Of a DNA stretch of 64,000 bases, positions 41,225-53,493 are shown piece after piece (position 1 is the first letter of the stretch; the number at the start of each line of letters is the position of its first letter). The DNA lies in assembly GCF_017356015.1 (NCBI RefSeq), contig NZ_JAFIQV010000009.1:43233-107232 (forward strand). Reading direction: 5' to 3'. The DNA comes from Azospirillum sp. SYSU D00513 (GTDB lineage Bacteria > Pseudomonadota > Alphaproteobacteria > Azospirillales > Azospirillaceae). The notes below the pieces were generated by a model. That model was not told the origin of the DNA. It saw only the letters and a list, made by a program, of their open reading frames with translations, and made no database searches. The position numbers and the translations under genes were made by a program.

Positions 41225-42499
41225 TCACGCGCCGGCCAGCGCCCGCGCCACCGCCGCCGAGGCAACCAGCACGCGCCGGTCGTCGCCCGGCCGGCCCACG
41301 GCCTGCACGCCGACCGGCTGGCCGGACGGGCCGGTCAGGCCCGGCACGTTGACGGACGGGGCGCCGAGCAGGGTCCAGACGCGGCTGAAGACCGGGTCGC
41401 CGGTGGCGTCCAGACCCTCCGGCGCCTCGCCGGGCGCGCTGGGGGTGAGGAGGACGTCGAGGTCGCCGAGGACGTCCGCGAAGCCGGAGCGAGCCTCCGC
41501 CGCCAACGACTTGGCGTCGTCGTAGGCCTCCGGCGCGACGGCCCAGCCGGTCTCGATGAGGTCGCGCAGGCGGGCGCCCAGCCGGTCGGGGTTGGCCTGG
41601 GTTTCCGGCGCGAAGGTCCGGGCGCATTCATAGGCCATGACGGTCTTCTGCGCCTCGAACAGGCCGCGCCACCCCTCCGGCAGGGCGACCTCCCGCAGGT
41701 CGAAACCGGCGGCGCGCAGGCGGCGGGCGGCTTCCTCGATCACGGTTTGGGCTGCGGGGGTGGCGGCGTGCCATTCGTGGGTGCGGCAGAGGCCGATGCG
41801 CGGGCGGACGGCCTCATCCGCGACGCGCAGGTTCGGGCGGCCGGTGAGGACGGAGGCGAAGAAAGCCGCGTCCTCGACCGTGGCGGCGAGGACGCCGACC
41901 GTGTCCAGGCTGTCGGCGAAGGGGCGCACGCCGGTGCGGTCGATCAGCCCGAAGCTGGGCTTGTAGCCGGCAACGCCGCAGAAGCTCGCCGGGCGGACGA
42001 CCGATCCCGCCGTCTGGGTGGCGAAGGCCAGCGGCACCATGCCGTCGGCCACCGCCGCCGCCGAGCCGGAGGAGGAGCCGCCGGGCGTGCGGCCGGGGTC
42101 ATGCGGGTTGCGGGTCTTGCCGGGCTGGAAATAGGCGAACTCGGTGGTCACCGTCTTGCCGAGGATCAGCGCGCCCGCCCGCCGCGCCAGCGCCACGCAG
42201 GCGGCGTCGCGCGCCGGGCGGTGGTTCGCGTAGATCGCCGAGCCGTAGGTCGTGGGCATGTCGCCGGTGTCGATCAGGTCCTTCACCCCGACCGGCAGCC
42301 CCTTCAAGGGTCCGCTCGCCGAACGGTCGTTGAGGCGCGCCGCCTCCAGCACCCGGTCGGGGTCCAGATGTTGCCAGGCCTGCACCGCCGGCTCGCGCTC
42401 CGCGATGCGGTCCAGGCAGGCGCGGGCCAGCGCCTCGCAGGTCAGGCTGCCGTCGGCGATGCGCCGGGCGGCGTCGAGTGCTGTCGGAATGCGGGTCAT
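41225..42499 (-). CDS. Amidase-signature hydrolase in the glutarate operon
   Basis: A 424-aa amidase-signature enzyme with triad Lys73 (VGVKDLIDT), Ser142 (TPGGSSSGSAAAV) and Ser166 (TQTAGSVVRPAS). Its start overlaps the stop of the CoA-transferase gene as ATGA, so it belongs to the gcdH operon. The context suggests an acid amide of the lysine/glutarate route, such as glutaramate or 5-aminovaleramide; in Pseudomonas the latter is cut by an unrelated nitrilase-fold enzyme. Substrate assignment is inference. Confidence 0.85.
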   Translation of the reverse strand: MTRIPTALDAARRIADGSLTCEALARACLDRIAEREPAVQAWQHLDPDRVLEAARLNDRSASGPLKGLPVGVKDLIDTGDMPTTYGSAIYANHRPARDAACVALARRAGALILGKTVTTEFAYFQPGKTRNPHDPGRTPGGSSSGSAAAVADGMVPLAFATQTAGSVVRPASFCGVAGYKPSFGLIDRTGVRPFADSLDTVGVLAATVEDAAFFASVLTGRPNLRVADEAVRPRIGLCRTHEWHAATPAAQTVIEEAARRLRAAGFDLREVALPEGWRGLFEAQKTVMAYECARTFAPETQANPDRLGARLRDLIETGWAVAPEAYDDAKSLAAEARSGFADVLGDLDVLLTPSAPGEAPEGLDATGDPVFSRVWTLLGAPSVNVPGLTGPSGQPVGVQAVGRPGDDRRVLVASAAVARALAGA

Positions 42500-43695
42500 G
42501 GGGCGTCCTCGCTGTTCGTGTCCCTGGCCAGCACCTCGTCCGTGTGCTGGCCGAGGGACGGCGGCGCGCCCCAGGGGCCGAGGGGGGTGGCGGAGAAGCG
42601 CAGGGGGTTGCGCACCATGGGCACGGTCGTCCCGTCCTCCAGCGCCGCCTCCACCCGCAGGCCGCGGGCGAGCACCTGCGGGTCGGCGAAGAGCTGGTCA
42701 ATGGTGTTGATCGGGCCGCAGGGCACCCCGGCCCGCTCCAGTTCGGCGATCCACCAGTCGCGCGGGCGCGCGGCGATCAGTTCCGCCAGCAGGGGCACCA
42801 GCACGGCGCGGGCGGCGACGCGCGCGGTGTTGGTGGCGTAGCGCGGGTCGTCGGCCAGCTCCTGCCGGCCGGCCACCGTTAGGAAGCGGCGGAACTGCTG
42901 GTCGTTGCCGACCGCAAGCATCAGGTGGCCGTCCGATGCAGCGAAGGCCTGGTAGGGGCAGATGTTGGGATGCGCGTTGCCGAGCCGGCCGGGCGCCGTG
43001 CCGGACACCAGGAAATTGGCGGCCTGGTTGGCGAGCATCGCCACCTGCACGTCGAGCAGCGCCACGTCGATGTGCTGCCCCTCGCCCGTGCGGTCGCGAT
43101 GGGCGAGGGCCGCCAGCATGCCAGACGCGGCGTACATGCCGGTAAAGAGGTCCACCACCGCGACGCCCACCTTCATCGGCTCGGCCCCGGGCGCCCCGTC
43201 CGGCTGGCCGGTGACGCTCATCAGCCCGCCCATGGCCTGGATCATCGCGTCATAGCCGGCGCGGTCGGCGTAGGGGCCGTCCTGCCCGAAGCCGGTGATG
43301 GAGCAGTAGACGAGGTCCGGCTTCACCGCCCGCAGCGAGGCGTAGTCGAGCCCGTACTTCTCCAGCCCGCCGCGCTTGAAGTTCTCGACCACCAGGTCGG
43401 CCGACGCCGCGAGGCGCCGCACGGCCTCGGCCCCGTCCGGCGTGGTGAAATCGATGGCGACCGACTTCTTGCCCCGGTTGGCGCAGGTGAAATAGGCGGC
43501 CATGCCCGCCGTCCCGGATTCGGCGTCCGGCGGCGTCACGAAGGGCGGGCCCCAGGCGCGGGTGTCGTCGCCGGCACCCGGCCGCTCCACCTTGATGACC
43601 TCGGCGCCGAGGTCGGCGAGGAACTGCGTCGCCCAGGGCCCGGCCAGGACGCGCGACAGGTCGAGCACACGCAGGTGCGACAGCGGACCGGCCAT
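42496..43695 (-). CDS. gcdG: CaiB/BaiF-family CoA-transferase (probable succinyl-CoA:glutarate CoA-transferase)
   Basis: A 399-aa type III CoA-transferase. It opens [32 protein letters not shown], and the catalytic Asp149 is in [13 protein letters not shown]. Standing directly after gcdH (4 bases) and before an amidase, it most likely activates glutarate with a CoA from succinyl-CoA. Other dicarboxylates are possible for this broad family. Confidence 0.85.
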   Translation of the reverse strand: MAGPLSHLRVLDLSRVLAGPWATQFLADLGAEVIKVERPGAGDDTRAWGPPFVTPPDAESGTAGMAAYFTCANRGKKSVAIDFTTPDGAEAVRRLAASADLVVENFKRGGLEKYGLDYASLRAVKPDLVYCSITGFGQDGPYADRAGYDAMIQAMGGLMSVTGQPDGAPGAEPMKVGVAVVDLFTGMYAASGMLAALAHRDRTGEGQHIDVALLDVQVAMLANQAANFLVSGTAPGRLGNAHPNICPYQAFAASDGHLMLAVGNDQQFRRFLTVAGRQELADDPRYATNTARVAARAVLVPLLAELIAARPRDWWIAELERAGVPCGPINTIDQLFADPQVLARGLRVEAALEDGTTVPMVRNPLRFSATPLGPWGAPPSLGQHTDEVLARDTNSEDAP

Positions 43696-43699
43696 CGGG

Positions 43700-44881
<1,182 letters not shown>

Positions 44882-44972
44882 CGCGCGGCTCCATCCCGGT
44901 CGTGTCGTTTCGCCCCTGCGGGGCGGCATGGGCGGAGTCTGGCCGCCTCTTGCCCAGAAGGCAAAGATATCT

Positions 44973-44996
44973 TAACGATCCCCACCATAACGATCC
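44973..44996. promoter_or_regulatory. Direct repeats in the gcdH-LysR intergenic region
   Basis: TAACGATCC occurs twice (44973-44981 and 44988-44996), 15 bases apart, in the 143-bp divergent promoter. Such phased repeats are plausible contact sites for the LysR-type regulator. An AGATATCT palindrome lies immediately before the first copy. Confidence 0.4.
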
Positions 44997-45024
44997 GGTA
45001 TGGCTTCAGGAAAGGGCCGCCCCC

Positions 45025-45945
45025 ATGGACCTGCGCCGGATGCGCTATTTCGCCGCCATCGTGGAGCATGGGTCCATCTCCCGCGCCGCCGAAGCCCTGC
45101 GCGTGGCGCAGCCGGCGCTGAGCCTGCACCTGAAGCGGCTGGAGGAGGAGCTGGGCACCCAGCTCGTGCTGCGCACGCCGCGCGGCATCGTCCCGACCGA
45201 GAACGGCCGGCGGCTGGCGCAGCGGAGCGCCGCCCTGATCGAGGAGATCGAGGCCCTGCGGGCGGAGGTGCGCGGGCTGGAGGCCGAGCCCGCCGGCCCG
45301 GCGGTGGTCGGAATCCCGACCTCGCTCGGCCCCCTGCTGACCGTGCCGATGGCGATGGAGGTGCGCCGCCGCCATCCGGCCGTCCAGCTGCGCATGGTGG
45401 AAGGGCTGTCCGGCCACATGCTGGAATGGCTGCGGCTGGGCCAGGTGGATTGGGCGCTGGTCTTCGGGGACGAGCCGGCCGGAGGGCTGGAGACCGAACC
45501 GGTGGTGCGGGAACGGCTGGGCCTCGTCGCTCCGCTCGGCGATCCCCTGCTGGCGGGCCGGGACAGCATCGGCGTGGCGGAACTGGCCCGCCTGCCCCTG
45601 ATCCTGCCGGGCCGCCCGCATGGCGTGCGGGAGGAGACCGAGCGCGCCGCCCGGGCCGCCGGCGTGGCGCTGAACGTCGTGCTGGAGATCGACGCGCTGG
45701 AGCAGATCAAGTCGCTGGTCGCGGAAGGCGCCGGCTACACGGTGCTGTCCGCCCGCGTCGCCCGGCACGGCGCTGACGCCCCGCGCCTGACCAGCCTGCC
45801 CATCGCCGCCCCGGCCATCGAGCGCAGCATCCAGCTCGCCCACGCCGCCCACCGCCCCCTGCCCCTGGCCGCCCGCGCCGTGCGGGCCATCGCGCGGGAG
45901 CAGCTGGCCGCGCTGACGGTGGAGGGGCGCTGGCGGGAGGGGTAA
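45025..45945 (+). CDS. LysR-type regulator, probable regulator of glutarate genes
   Basis: A 306-aa LysR protein. The helix-turn-helix covers residues 1-60 (MDLRRMRYFAAIVEHGSISR, AAEALRVAQPALSLHLKRLE). The effector domain runs from about 90 (GPAVVGIPTSLGPLL) to the end. It is divergent from gcdH and thus in the position of the glutarate-responsive activator GcdR of pseudomonads; the effector residues do not allow more. The start at 45025 removes an implausible extension into the promoter. Confidence 0.85.
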   Translation: MDLRRMRYFAAIVEHGSISRAAEALRVAQPALSLHLKRLEEELGTQLVLRTPRGIVPTENGRRLAQRSAALIEEIEALRAEVRGLEAEPAGPAVVGIPTSLGPLLTVPMAMEVRRRHPAVQLRMVEGLSGHMLEWLRLGQVDWALVFGDEPAGGLETEPVVRERLGLVAPLGDPLLAGRDSIGVAELARLPLILPGRPHGVREETERAARAAGVALNVVLEIDALEQIKSLVAEGAGYTVLSARVARHGADAPRLTSLPIAAPAIERSIQLAHAAHRPLPLAARAVRAIAREQLAALTVEGRWREG

Positions 45946-46095
45946 CTAGCCTTTGATTAAATTATATAAAATGCCTATTTAAAGCAGTGTTTGGCCCAGC
46001 TATATAGCGATCATTTGTCGTATGAATTTGAAAGAAATTGTTTCTGGTTGTTGCCCCCTTAACCTTCCATGAGGGACTTTTGCGATACCGCCTAC

Positions 46096-46374
46096 CTATC
46101 TATTAAGAACATCATCACTATGACTGTCCTTATTGGCCTCAATATATGACCCTTTAACCCCGGACAATCTTGGATAAACGATGGCTATGTAATCTATTAA
46201 CATTTGCGCAGACTGGACAGCATCAAGCACGCTTGTGTATGGAAGAGGGGAGTAATGTGGCGCTTCTCGAAATGCGGGTGGCACATTTTCTGGCACGAAA
46301 ACAAAAAACTCCCCTGCCTCGCTCTTAATAACTTTTATTCCTGTCAAGCCCTCAACCCACACATTTGTATTCAT
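46096..46374 (-). CDS. Hypothetical protein in AT-rich island
   Basis: A 92-aa protein (MNTNVWVEGLTGIKVIKSEA at the start, ending SHSDDVLNR) with a good AGGAAAAG ribosome site. The codon use is AT-rich, unlike every neighbour, and the surrounding 45950-46490 has the same composition, which suggests recent transfer. No membrane segment or known motif is visible. I do not recognise the family. Confidence 0.55.
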   Translation of the reverse strand: MNTNVWVEGLTGIKVIKSEAGEFFVFVPENVPPAFREAPHYSPLPYTSVLDAVQSAQMLIDYIAIVYPRLSGVKGSYIEANKDSHSDDVLNR

Positions 46375-46490
46375 TTTGCTTTTCCTGCCTGAGTATAAGG
46401 TCCTTCATAAAGCATATGTGTTTTGGCAAAAGAATGTTACACAAAACACAGGAAATTTCTACCCTCCTTTACCGCTCATACGATCCTCCC

Positions 46491-47876
46491 CTACCGCCGC
46501 TCGAACCGCGTCACCGGACCCGCCGGTTTCGCGTGGGCGTTCTCCTCCTTGACCAGCAGGTCCTCGGGGTTGTCGGCCTCCTCGTCGGTTTCGTTGTCGA
46601 GGTGGCGGCGCATGCGCTCGGTGTCGAGCGCGCCTTCCCATTTCGCCACCACGACGGTAGCGACGCCGTTGCCGATCAGGTTGGTCAGCGCGCGGGCCTC
46701 CGACATGAAGCGGTCCACGCCGAGGATGAGGGCGATGCTGGCGACGGGGATGGTGCCGACCGAGGCCAGCGTGGCCGCCAGCACAATGAAGCCGCTGCCT
46801 GTGACGCCGGCCGCGCCCTTGGAGGTCAGAAGCAGCACGCCGATGATGCCCAGCTCCTGCGCCAGCGTCAGGTCGGTGTTGGTGGCCTGGGCGAGGAAAA
46901 TCGCGGCCATCGTCAGGTAGATGCAGGTGCCGTCCAGGTTGAAGGAATAGCCCGTCGGGATGACCAGGCCGACGACGGACTTCTCGCAGCCGAGATTCTC
47001 CATCTTCGCCATCATGCGCGGCAGCACGGATTCGGACGAGGAGGTGCCGAGCACGATCAGCAGCTCCTCCTTGATGTATTTGATGAACTTCAGGACGCTG
47101 AAGCCGGCCATGCGGGCGACGGCACCGAGCACGAGGAAGATGAAGATCAGGCAGGTGGCGTAAAAGGCCAGCATGAGCTGGCCGAGCGAGACCAGCGTGC
47201 CGACCCCGTATTTGCCGATGGTGAAGGCCATCGCCCCGAAGGCGCCGATGGGCGCCACGCGCATGACGATGCCGACGATCTTGAAGAAGACATGCGCCGT
47301 CTGGTCGATGATGCCCAGCAGCGGCCGGCCCCGCTCGCCCAGGCTGAACAGCGCGAAGCCGAACAGCAGGGCGAAGAACAGGACCTGGAGGATCTCCCCC
47401 TCGGCGAAGGCGCCGACCACCGTGGAGGGCACGATGTGCAGGATGTAATCGACGAAGCCCTGTTCGGACGCCTTGGCGGTGTAGCCGGCGATGGAACCGG
47501 CGTCGAGCGCGTTGACGTCCACGTTCATGCCGGCGCCGGGCTTCCACAGATTCACGACGAGCAGCCCGACCACCAAGGCCAGCGTCGTCATGACCTCGAA
47601 ATAGATCAGCGCCTTGATGCCGACGCGCCCGACCTTCTTCATGTCCTCCATGCTGGCGATGCCGTGCACGACGGTGCAGAAGATGATCGGGGCGATCAGC
47701 ATCTTGATGAGCTTGATGAACAGGTCGCCGAGCCATTTCAGGCTCTCGCCGAACTGCGGATAGAAATACCCGACCAGCACGCCCAGCACGATCGCGCACA
47801 GCACCTGGACATAGAGGTGATGATAGATCCTCGACGGCTTCCGGCCGTGCGGCGCGGTCGTGCTGGCGGGCTGCAT
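46491..47876 (-). CDS. dctA: C4-dicarboxylate/cation symporter DctA family
   Basis: A 461-aa DAACS-family symporter. It has [20 protein letters not shown] at the N-terminus, [19 protein letters not shown], the serine-rich loop [14 protein letters not shown], the [18 protein letters not shown] re-entrant motif and [19 protein letters not shown]. It imports succinate, malate or fumarate with protons or Na+. The chosen ATG at 47876 gives the standard DctA N-terminus. No DctB/DctD-type genes are nearby. Confidence 0.92.
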   Translation of the reverse strand: MQPASTTAPHGRKPSRIYHHLYVQVLCAIVLGVLVGYFYPQFGESLKWLGDLFIKLIKMLIAPIIFCTVVHGIASMEDMKKVGRVGIKALIYFEVMTTLALVVGLLVVNLWKPGAGMNVDVNALDAGSIAGYTAKASEQGFVDYILHIVPSTVVGAFAEGEILQVLFFALLFGFALFSLGERGRPLLGIIDQTAHVFFKIVGIVMRVAPIGAFGAMAFTIGKYGVGTLVSLGQLMLAFYATCLIFIFLVLGAVARMAGFSVLKFIKYIKEELLIVLGTSSSESVLPRMMAKMENLGCEKSVVGLVIPTGYSFNLDGTCIYLTMAAIFLAQATNTDLTLAQELGIIGVLLLTSKGAAGVTGSGFIVLAATLASVGTIPVASIALILGVDRFMSEARALTNLIGNGVATVVVAKWEGALDTERMRRHLDNETDEEADNPEDLLVKEENAHAKPAGPVTRFERR

Positions 47877-48013
47877 GGCGTCCCCGGAATGCGTGCGGTT
47901 CTGGAGGGGGCGTGGACGGCAGCCCGGCAGGGCCGGGCAGCTTCTCACGTCACGCTCTCAACCGGGGGACGCCGCACCGGTTCCTCCGTCCCGACGCCGA
48001 CCCGCGGCTACGG

Positions 48014-48417
48014 CTAAGGGCAGGCGTACAGCGCCAGGGGACGGCCGGGCGGGCCGGCCAGTTCGGCGAGCGGGCGGCAGGTTCCCCACGAACAGATGCG
48101 GTAATCGGCGGTGAAGCCCGAATTGGCGAGGGTCAGCCGGTCGAGCGGCGGCAGCTGGGGGCGGTAGACCCAGGCGCCCTCCACCAGACGCGCGCCGTCC
48201 GGCACCTCCATCCCCGCCCCGCTTCCGCGCACCCGCGCCTCCACGAGGCGGAGCTGCCCACCGGAAATGCGCCAGTCCTCCCGCCACTCGATCCGCTCGA
48301 CCGAATGGGTCCAGGCCAGGGAAAAGGCGTCGCCGGGGAGGCGGGCCAGGGGCGGACCGCCGGCCGCCTCCCCCGGCCCGGCCGCCGCCAGGGCGATGCA
48401 GAGGGCCGCGGCCGCGC

Positions 48418-48421
<4 letters not shown>
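48014..48421 (-). CDS. DUF1850 protein of a TRAP-TAXI system
   Basis: A 135-aa protein with a hydrophobic leader (residues 2-18) and the DUF1850 pattern FSLAWTHSVERIEWREDWRI, ending ICSWGTCRPLAEL plus CP. DUF1850 genes regularly accompany TRAP-TAXI permeases; their function is unknown. Translation starts at a GTG overlapping the permease stop (GTGA at 48421-48418), so expression is coupled. Confidence 0.82.
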
Positions 48422-50568
<2,147 letters not shown>

Positions 50569-50681
50569 GCGGCATCACTCCGGAAACATGCGGGAAAGGG
50601 GCGCCGAGAAAGCGCGGGGTACTGCCATCACGGGCGCCGCCCCCGGACGGCTGGTCCGGGGGCGGGCCGCTCCGGGTCCGG

Positions 50682-51644
50682 TCAGCGCAGGACGCCGACT
50701 TCGCGGAAGTACTTCTCGGCGCCGGGATGCAGCGGGATCGGCATGCCCGTCGTGCCGTTCTCGCGCTTGATGTCCTTGGCGGCGGCGTGGGCCGACGCCA
50801 GCGTGCCGAGATTCTCGTACATGGTCTTGGCCATCTGGTAGGCCAGCTCGTCGCTGACGCCGGAGTGGGTCACCAGGAAATTGACCACGGCTGCGGTCGG
50901 AACGGGCTCCTTCTGGCCCTCGTAGGTGCCGGCGGGGATGGTTTCCGAGACATAGACCGGGTTGCCGACGCCGGCGACGACCTCCGGCGGGATCGGCACG
51001 ATGGTGATCGGGTTGGTCGCGGCGAGATCGCGGATCGAGGCGACGCCGAGCCCCGCTGATTGCAGCGTGGCGTCGATCTGGCGGTTCTTGACCAGCTCGA
51101 CCGATTCCGCGAAGGGCAGATACTCGACCTTGCCGAGATCCTCGTAGGTCAGCCCGGCGGCCTTGAGGATGGCCCGCGCGTTCAGCTCGGTGCCGGAGCG
51201 CGGAGCGCCGACCGACACCCGCTTGCCCTTGAGGTCCTGCAGGGTCTTGATGCCGCTGTCGCCGCGCGCGACGATCTGGATGTAGTTGGGATAGATGTTG
51301 GCGAGCCCGCGGATCTTCGTCAGCTTGCTCTTGAAGCCGGCCTCCTCGTCCCCCGCCCAGGCGGCGGCGACGGAATCGCCCAGCGAGAAGCCGATCTCGC
51401 CCCGCCCCTGCTGGAGCAGGTTCAGGTTCTCCACCGACGCCTTCGTCGCCTGGACCGAGGTGCGGGCGCCGGGGATCTTGTCGGCGTAGATCTTCGACAG
51501 CGCGACGCCCATCGGGTAGTAGACGCCGCTGGTGCCGCCGGTCAGCACGCCGACGAACTCGTCCGCCCTGGCGGACCCGGCGCCCGGAACCGCCGCGCCG
51601 ACGGCCATGACGGCTGCCACCGCCGCAAGGAGCATCCTCCTCAT
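50682..51644 (-). CDS. TAXI-family TRAP transporter substrate-binding protein
   Basis: A 320-aa binding protein with signal peptide (LLAAVAAVMAVGAAVPGAGS, cut near ARADE). The TAXI signature is GVLTGGTSGVYYPMGVALSK, with LQQGRGEIGFSLGDS and VSVGAPRSGTELNAR. Start 51644 is preferred over 51659 because GGGGAGG precedes it. Divergent or adjacent lactate genes hint at an organic-acid ligand. The ligand is not otherwise predictable. Confidence 0.9.
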   Translation of the reverse strand: MRRMLLAAVAAVMAVGAAVPGAGSARADEFVGVLTGGTSGVYYPMGVALSKIYADKIPGARTSVQATKASVENLNLLQQGRGEIGFSLGDSVAAAWAGDEEAGFKSKLTKIRGLANIYPNYIQIVARGDSGIKTLQDLKGKRVSVGAPRSGTELNARAILKAAGLTYEDLGKVEYLPFAESVELVKNRQIDATLQSAGLGVASIRDLAATNPITIVPIPPEVVAGVGNPVYVSETIPAGTYEGQKEPVPTAAVVNFLVTHSGVSDELAYQMAKTMYENLGTLASAHAAAKDIKRENGTTGMPIPLHPGAEKYFREVGVLR

Positions 51645-51708
51645 CCTCAACCTCCCCATTCATGGTTCTTCTGCTTGACCATGAGGAGGGTAATTGTCGC
51701 TGACGCAA

Positions 51709-51729
51709 ATTGCCAGACGGAACGGCAAT
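51709..51729. promoter_or_regulatory. Inverted repeat upstream of the TAXI gene
   Basis: ATTGCC and GGCAAT flank 9 bases, giving a 21-base inverted repeat 65 bases before the TAXI start, in the gap behind the GntR gene. It may be an operator for the adjacent GntR regulator. A related TTTGCCA...TGGTAAA pair occurs in the GntR-lldE gap (about 52634-52657). Confidence 0.35.
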
Positions 51730-51787
51730 CCGTGACACCGCGCAATCCTCGGTAGGCCCGGGGCCGCCCAGTCCGGCCAGGCCCGGC

Positions 51788-52564
51788 TCAGGCCCCCGCC
51801 CCGCCGTCAATGAGGTCGCTGCGGCCGATGCGCTGGATGGAGACGGCCAGCCGCGCCTCGTCCTGGCGGATGGCGCGGAGCGTGCGGACGGTGAAGTCCA
51901 CATGGGTCTCGGCGGCCGCTCGCGCCGCCTCCGCCTCGCCGGAAAGGACGGCGCCGGCGATGGCGAGATGCTGGTCCAGCAGCGCCTCGCGCACGCCGGG
52001 GCGGGTGTAGAGCTGGGCGCGGTTGTAGAAGACGTCGTTGCGCAGCAGGGTCGAGAAAGCGCGCATGGTGTGGAGCATGACGCGGTTGTGCGCGGCCTCG
52101 TAGACGGCGAGGTGCAGGTCGGCGTCGGCGTCGGCCTCCTCGCTGTGGTCCTCCTGGGCGTGGGCGGCGCGCATGCGTTCCAGCACGGAGCGGATCGCGG
52201 CACGGTCCAGGTCGGTGGCGCGGCGGGCGGCCAGTGCCGCGGCCGTGCCCTCGATGGTGCCCCGGAATTCCAGATAGTCGAAGGTGGTCTCGGGATGCGA
52301 CTGGAGCAGTGCGGCGAGCGGTTCCATCAGGGGGGTCAGGAACTGGGCGATGTGGGTGCCGGACCGGCCGCTCACCAGCAGGCCGCGCTGCTCCAGCTTG
52401 GTGATGGCGTCGCGCAGCGACGGGCGCGAGACGTCGAGCTTCAGGGCCAGCTCGCGTTCGGGCAGCAGCTTCTCGCCCGGGCGCAGCACGCCCTCCAGGA
52501 TCAGCCGCTCCAGATGCTCGGCGATGGCGTCGGCCAGCTTCGCCGGCTTGATCGACTGGTTCAT
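51788..52564 (-). CDS. GntR-family regulator (LldR/FadR-like)
   Basis: A 258-aa GntR regulator with winged helix at about residues 8-75 (AIAEHLERLILEGVLRPGEK, LPERELALKLDVSRPSLRDA, TKLEQRGLLVSGRSGTHIAQ) and an FCD domain with ADLHLAVYEAAHN and LLDQHLAIAGAVLSG. It is divergent from lldEFG, the position of lactate regulators of the LldR type, and likely represses them until lactate is present. Start 52564 is the first Met of the family-like sequence. Confidence 0.87.
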   Translation of the reverse strand: MNQSIKPAKLADAIAEHLERLILEGVLRPGEKLLPERELALKLDVSRPSLRDAITKLEQRGLLVSGRSGTHIAQFLTPLMEPLAALLQSHPETTFDYLEFRGTIEGTAAALAARRATDLDRAAIRSVLERMRAAHAQEDHSEEADADADLHLAVYEAAHNRVMLHTMRAFSTLLRNDVFYNRAQLYTRPGVREALLDQHLAIAGAVLSGEAEAARAAAETHVDFTVRTLRAIRQDEARLAVSIQRIGRSDLIDGGAGA

Positions 52565-52710
52565 GCCCTCCGTCCCCGTTCCGCTGCCCGGTCCGCCCAC
52601 GATGCGCAGGCGGCGGCCGATAGGCAAGCCGATTTGCCAAGGAAGCAGCTGGTAAAATCTTTTGTCCGTCACTAATCTGTTGGGGAGACGGACAGAGGAG
52701 CAGCAAGGGC

Positions 52711-53493
52711 ATGTCCACCGCACCCGCCACCACCGGCACCGGCACCGGGACGATCCCGCGGCCGGACACGGTCTATTATTTCGGCACCTGCCTGGTGGAC
52801 CTGTTCTACCCCGACGCCGGCATGGCCGGAATCGAGCTGCTGCAGGCGCAGGGCCTGCGCGTCGTCTTCCCGCAGGGGCAGAGCTGCTGCGGCCAGCCGG
52901 CCTACAATTGCGGGCACCGGGACGAGTCCCGCAAGGTCGCGCGCGCCCAGCTCGACCTCTTCCCCGAGGACTGGCCCATCGTCGTGCCGTCGGGCTCCTG
53001 TGCCGGCATGATGAAGACGCACTATCCCGACCTGTTCAAGGGCGACCCCGATAGGGCCAAGGCGGAAAAGGTCGCCGGCCGGGTGTGGGAGCTGACCCAG
53101 TTCCTGGTCCAGGTGCTGGACGTGAAGCTGGAGGACAAGGGGGAGCCGGTGCGGGTCACCTGGCACGCATCCTGCCATTCGCAGCGCGAGATGGGCGTGC
53201 GGGACGAGCCGAAGGCCCTGCTGCGCCAGCTCGGCAACGTGGAGCTGGTGGAGCTGACGCGGGAGCGGGAATGCTGCGGCTTCGGCGGCACCTTCGCGGT
53301 GCGCCACCCGGAGATCTCCGCCGCGATGGTCGGCGACAAGATGTCGGACATCGAGGGCACGGGCGCCTCGACCGTGGTGTCGGGCGACTGCGGCTGCCTG
53401 TTGAACATCACGGGTGCGCTGGAGGCCGCGGGCAAGCCGGTGCGCGGCACGCACATCGCCGAATTCCTGAAGGAGCGGACCAGTGGCCGTTGA
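52711..53493 (+). CDS. lldE: L-lactate oxidation Fe-S protein LldE (LutA)
   Basis: A 260-aa protein with two cysteine-rich CCG domains: GQSCCGQPAYNCGH plus SGSCAGMM, and HASCHSQREMG with RECCGFGGTFAVRHPEIS. LldE/LutA is one of three subunits of the membrane-associated, quinone-linked L-lactate dehydrogenase complex. It overlaps lldF by 11 bases. A short Thr/Gly-rich N-terminal tail (residues 4-14) is unusual but harmless. Confidence 0.92.
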   Translation: MSTAPATTGTGTGTIPRPDTVYYFGTCLVDLFYPDAGMAGIELLQAQGLRVVFPQGQSCCGQPAYNCGHRDESRKVARAQLDLFPEDWPIVVPSGSCAGMMKTHYPDLFKGDPDRAKAEKVAGRVWELTQFLVQVLDVKLEDKGEPVRVTWHASCHSQREMGVRDEPKALLRQLGNVELVELTRERECCGFGGTFAVRHPEISAAMVGDKMSDIEGTGASTVVSGDCGCLLNITGALEAAGKPVRGTHIAEFLKERTSGR

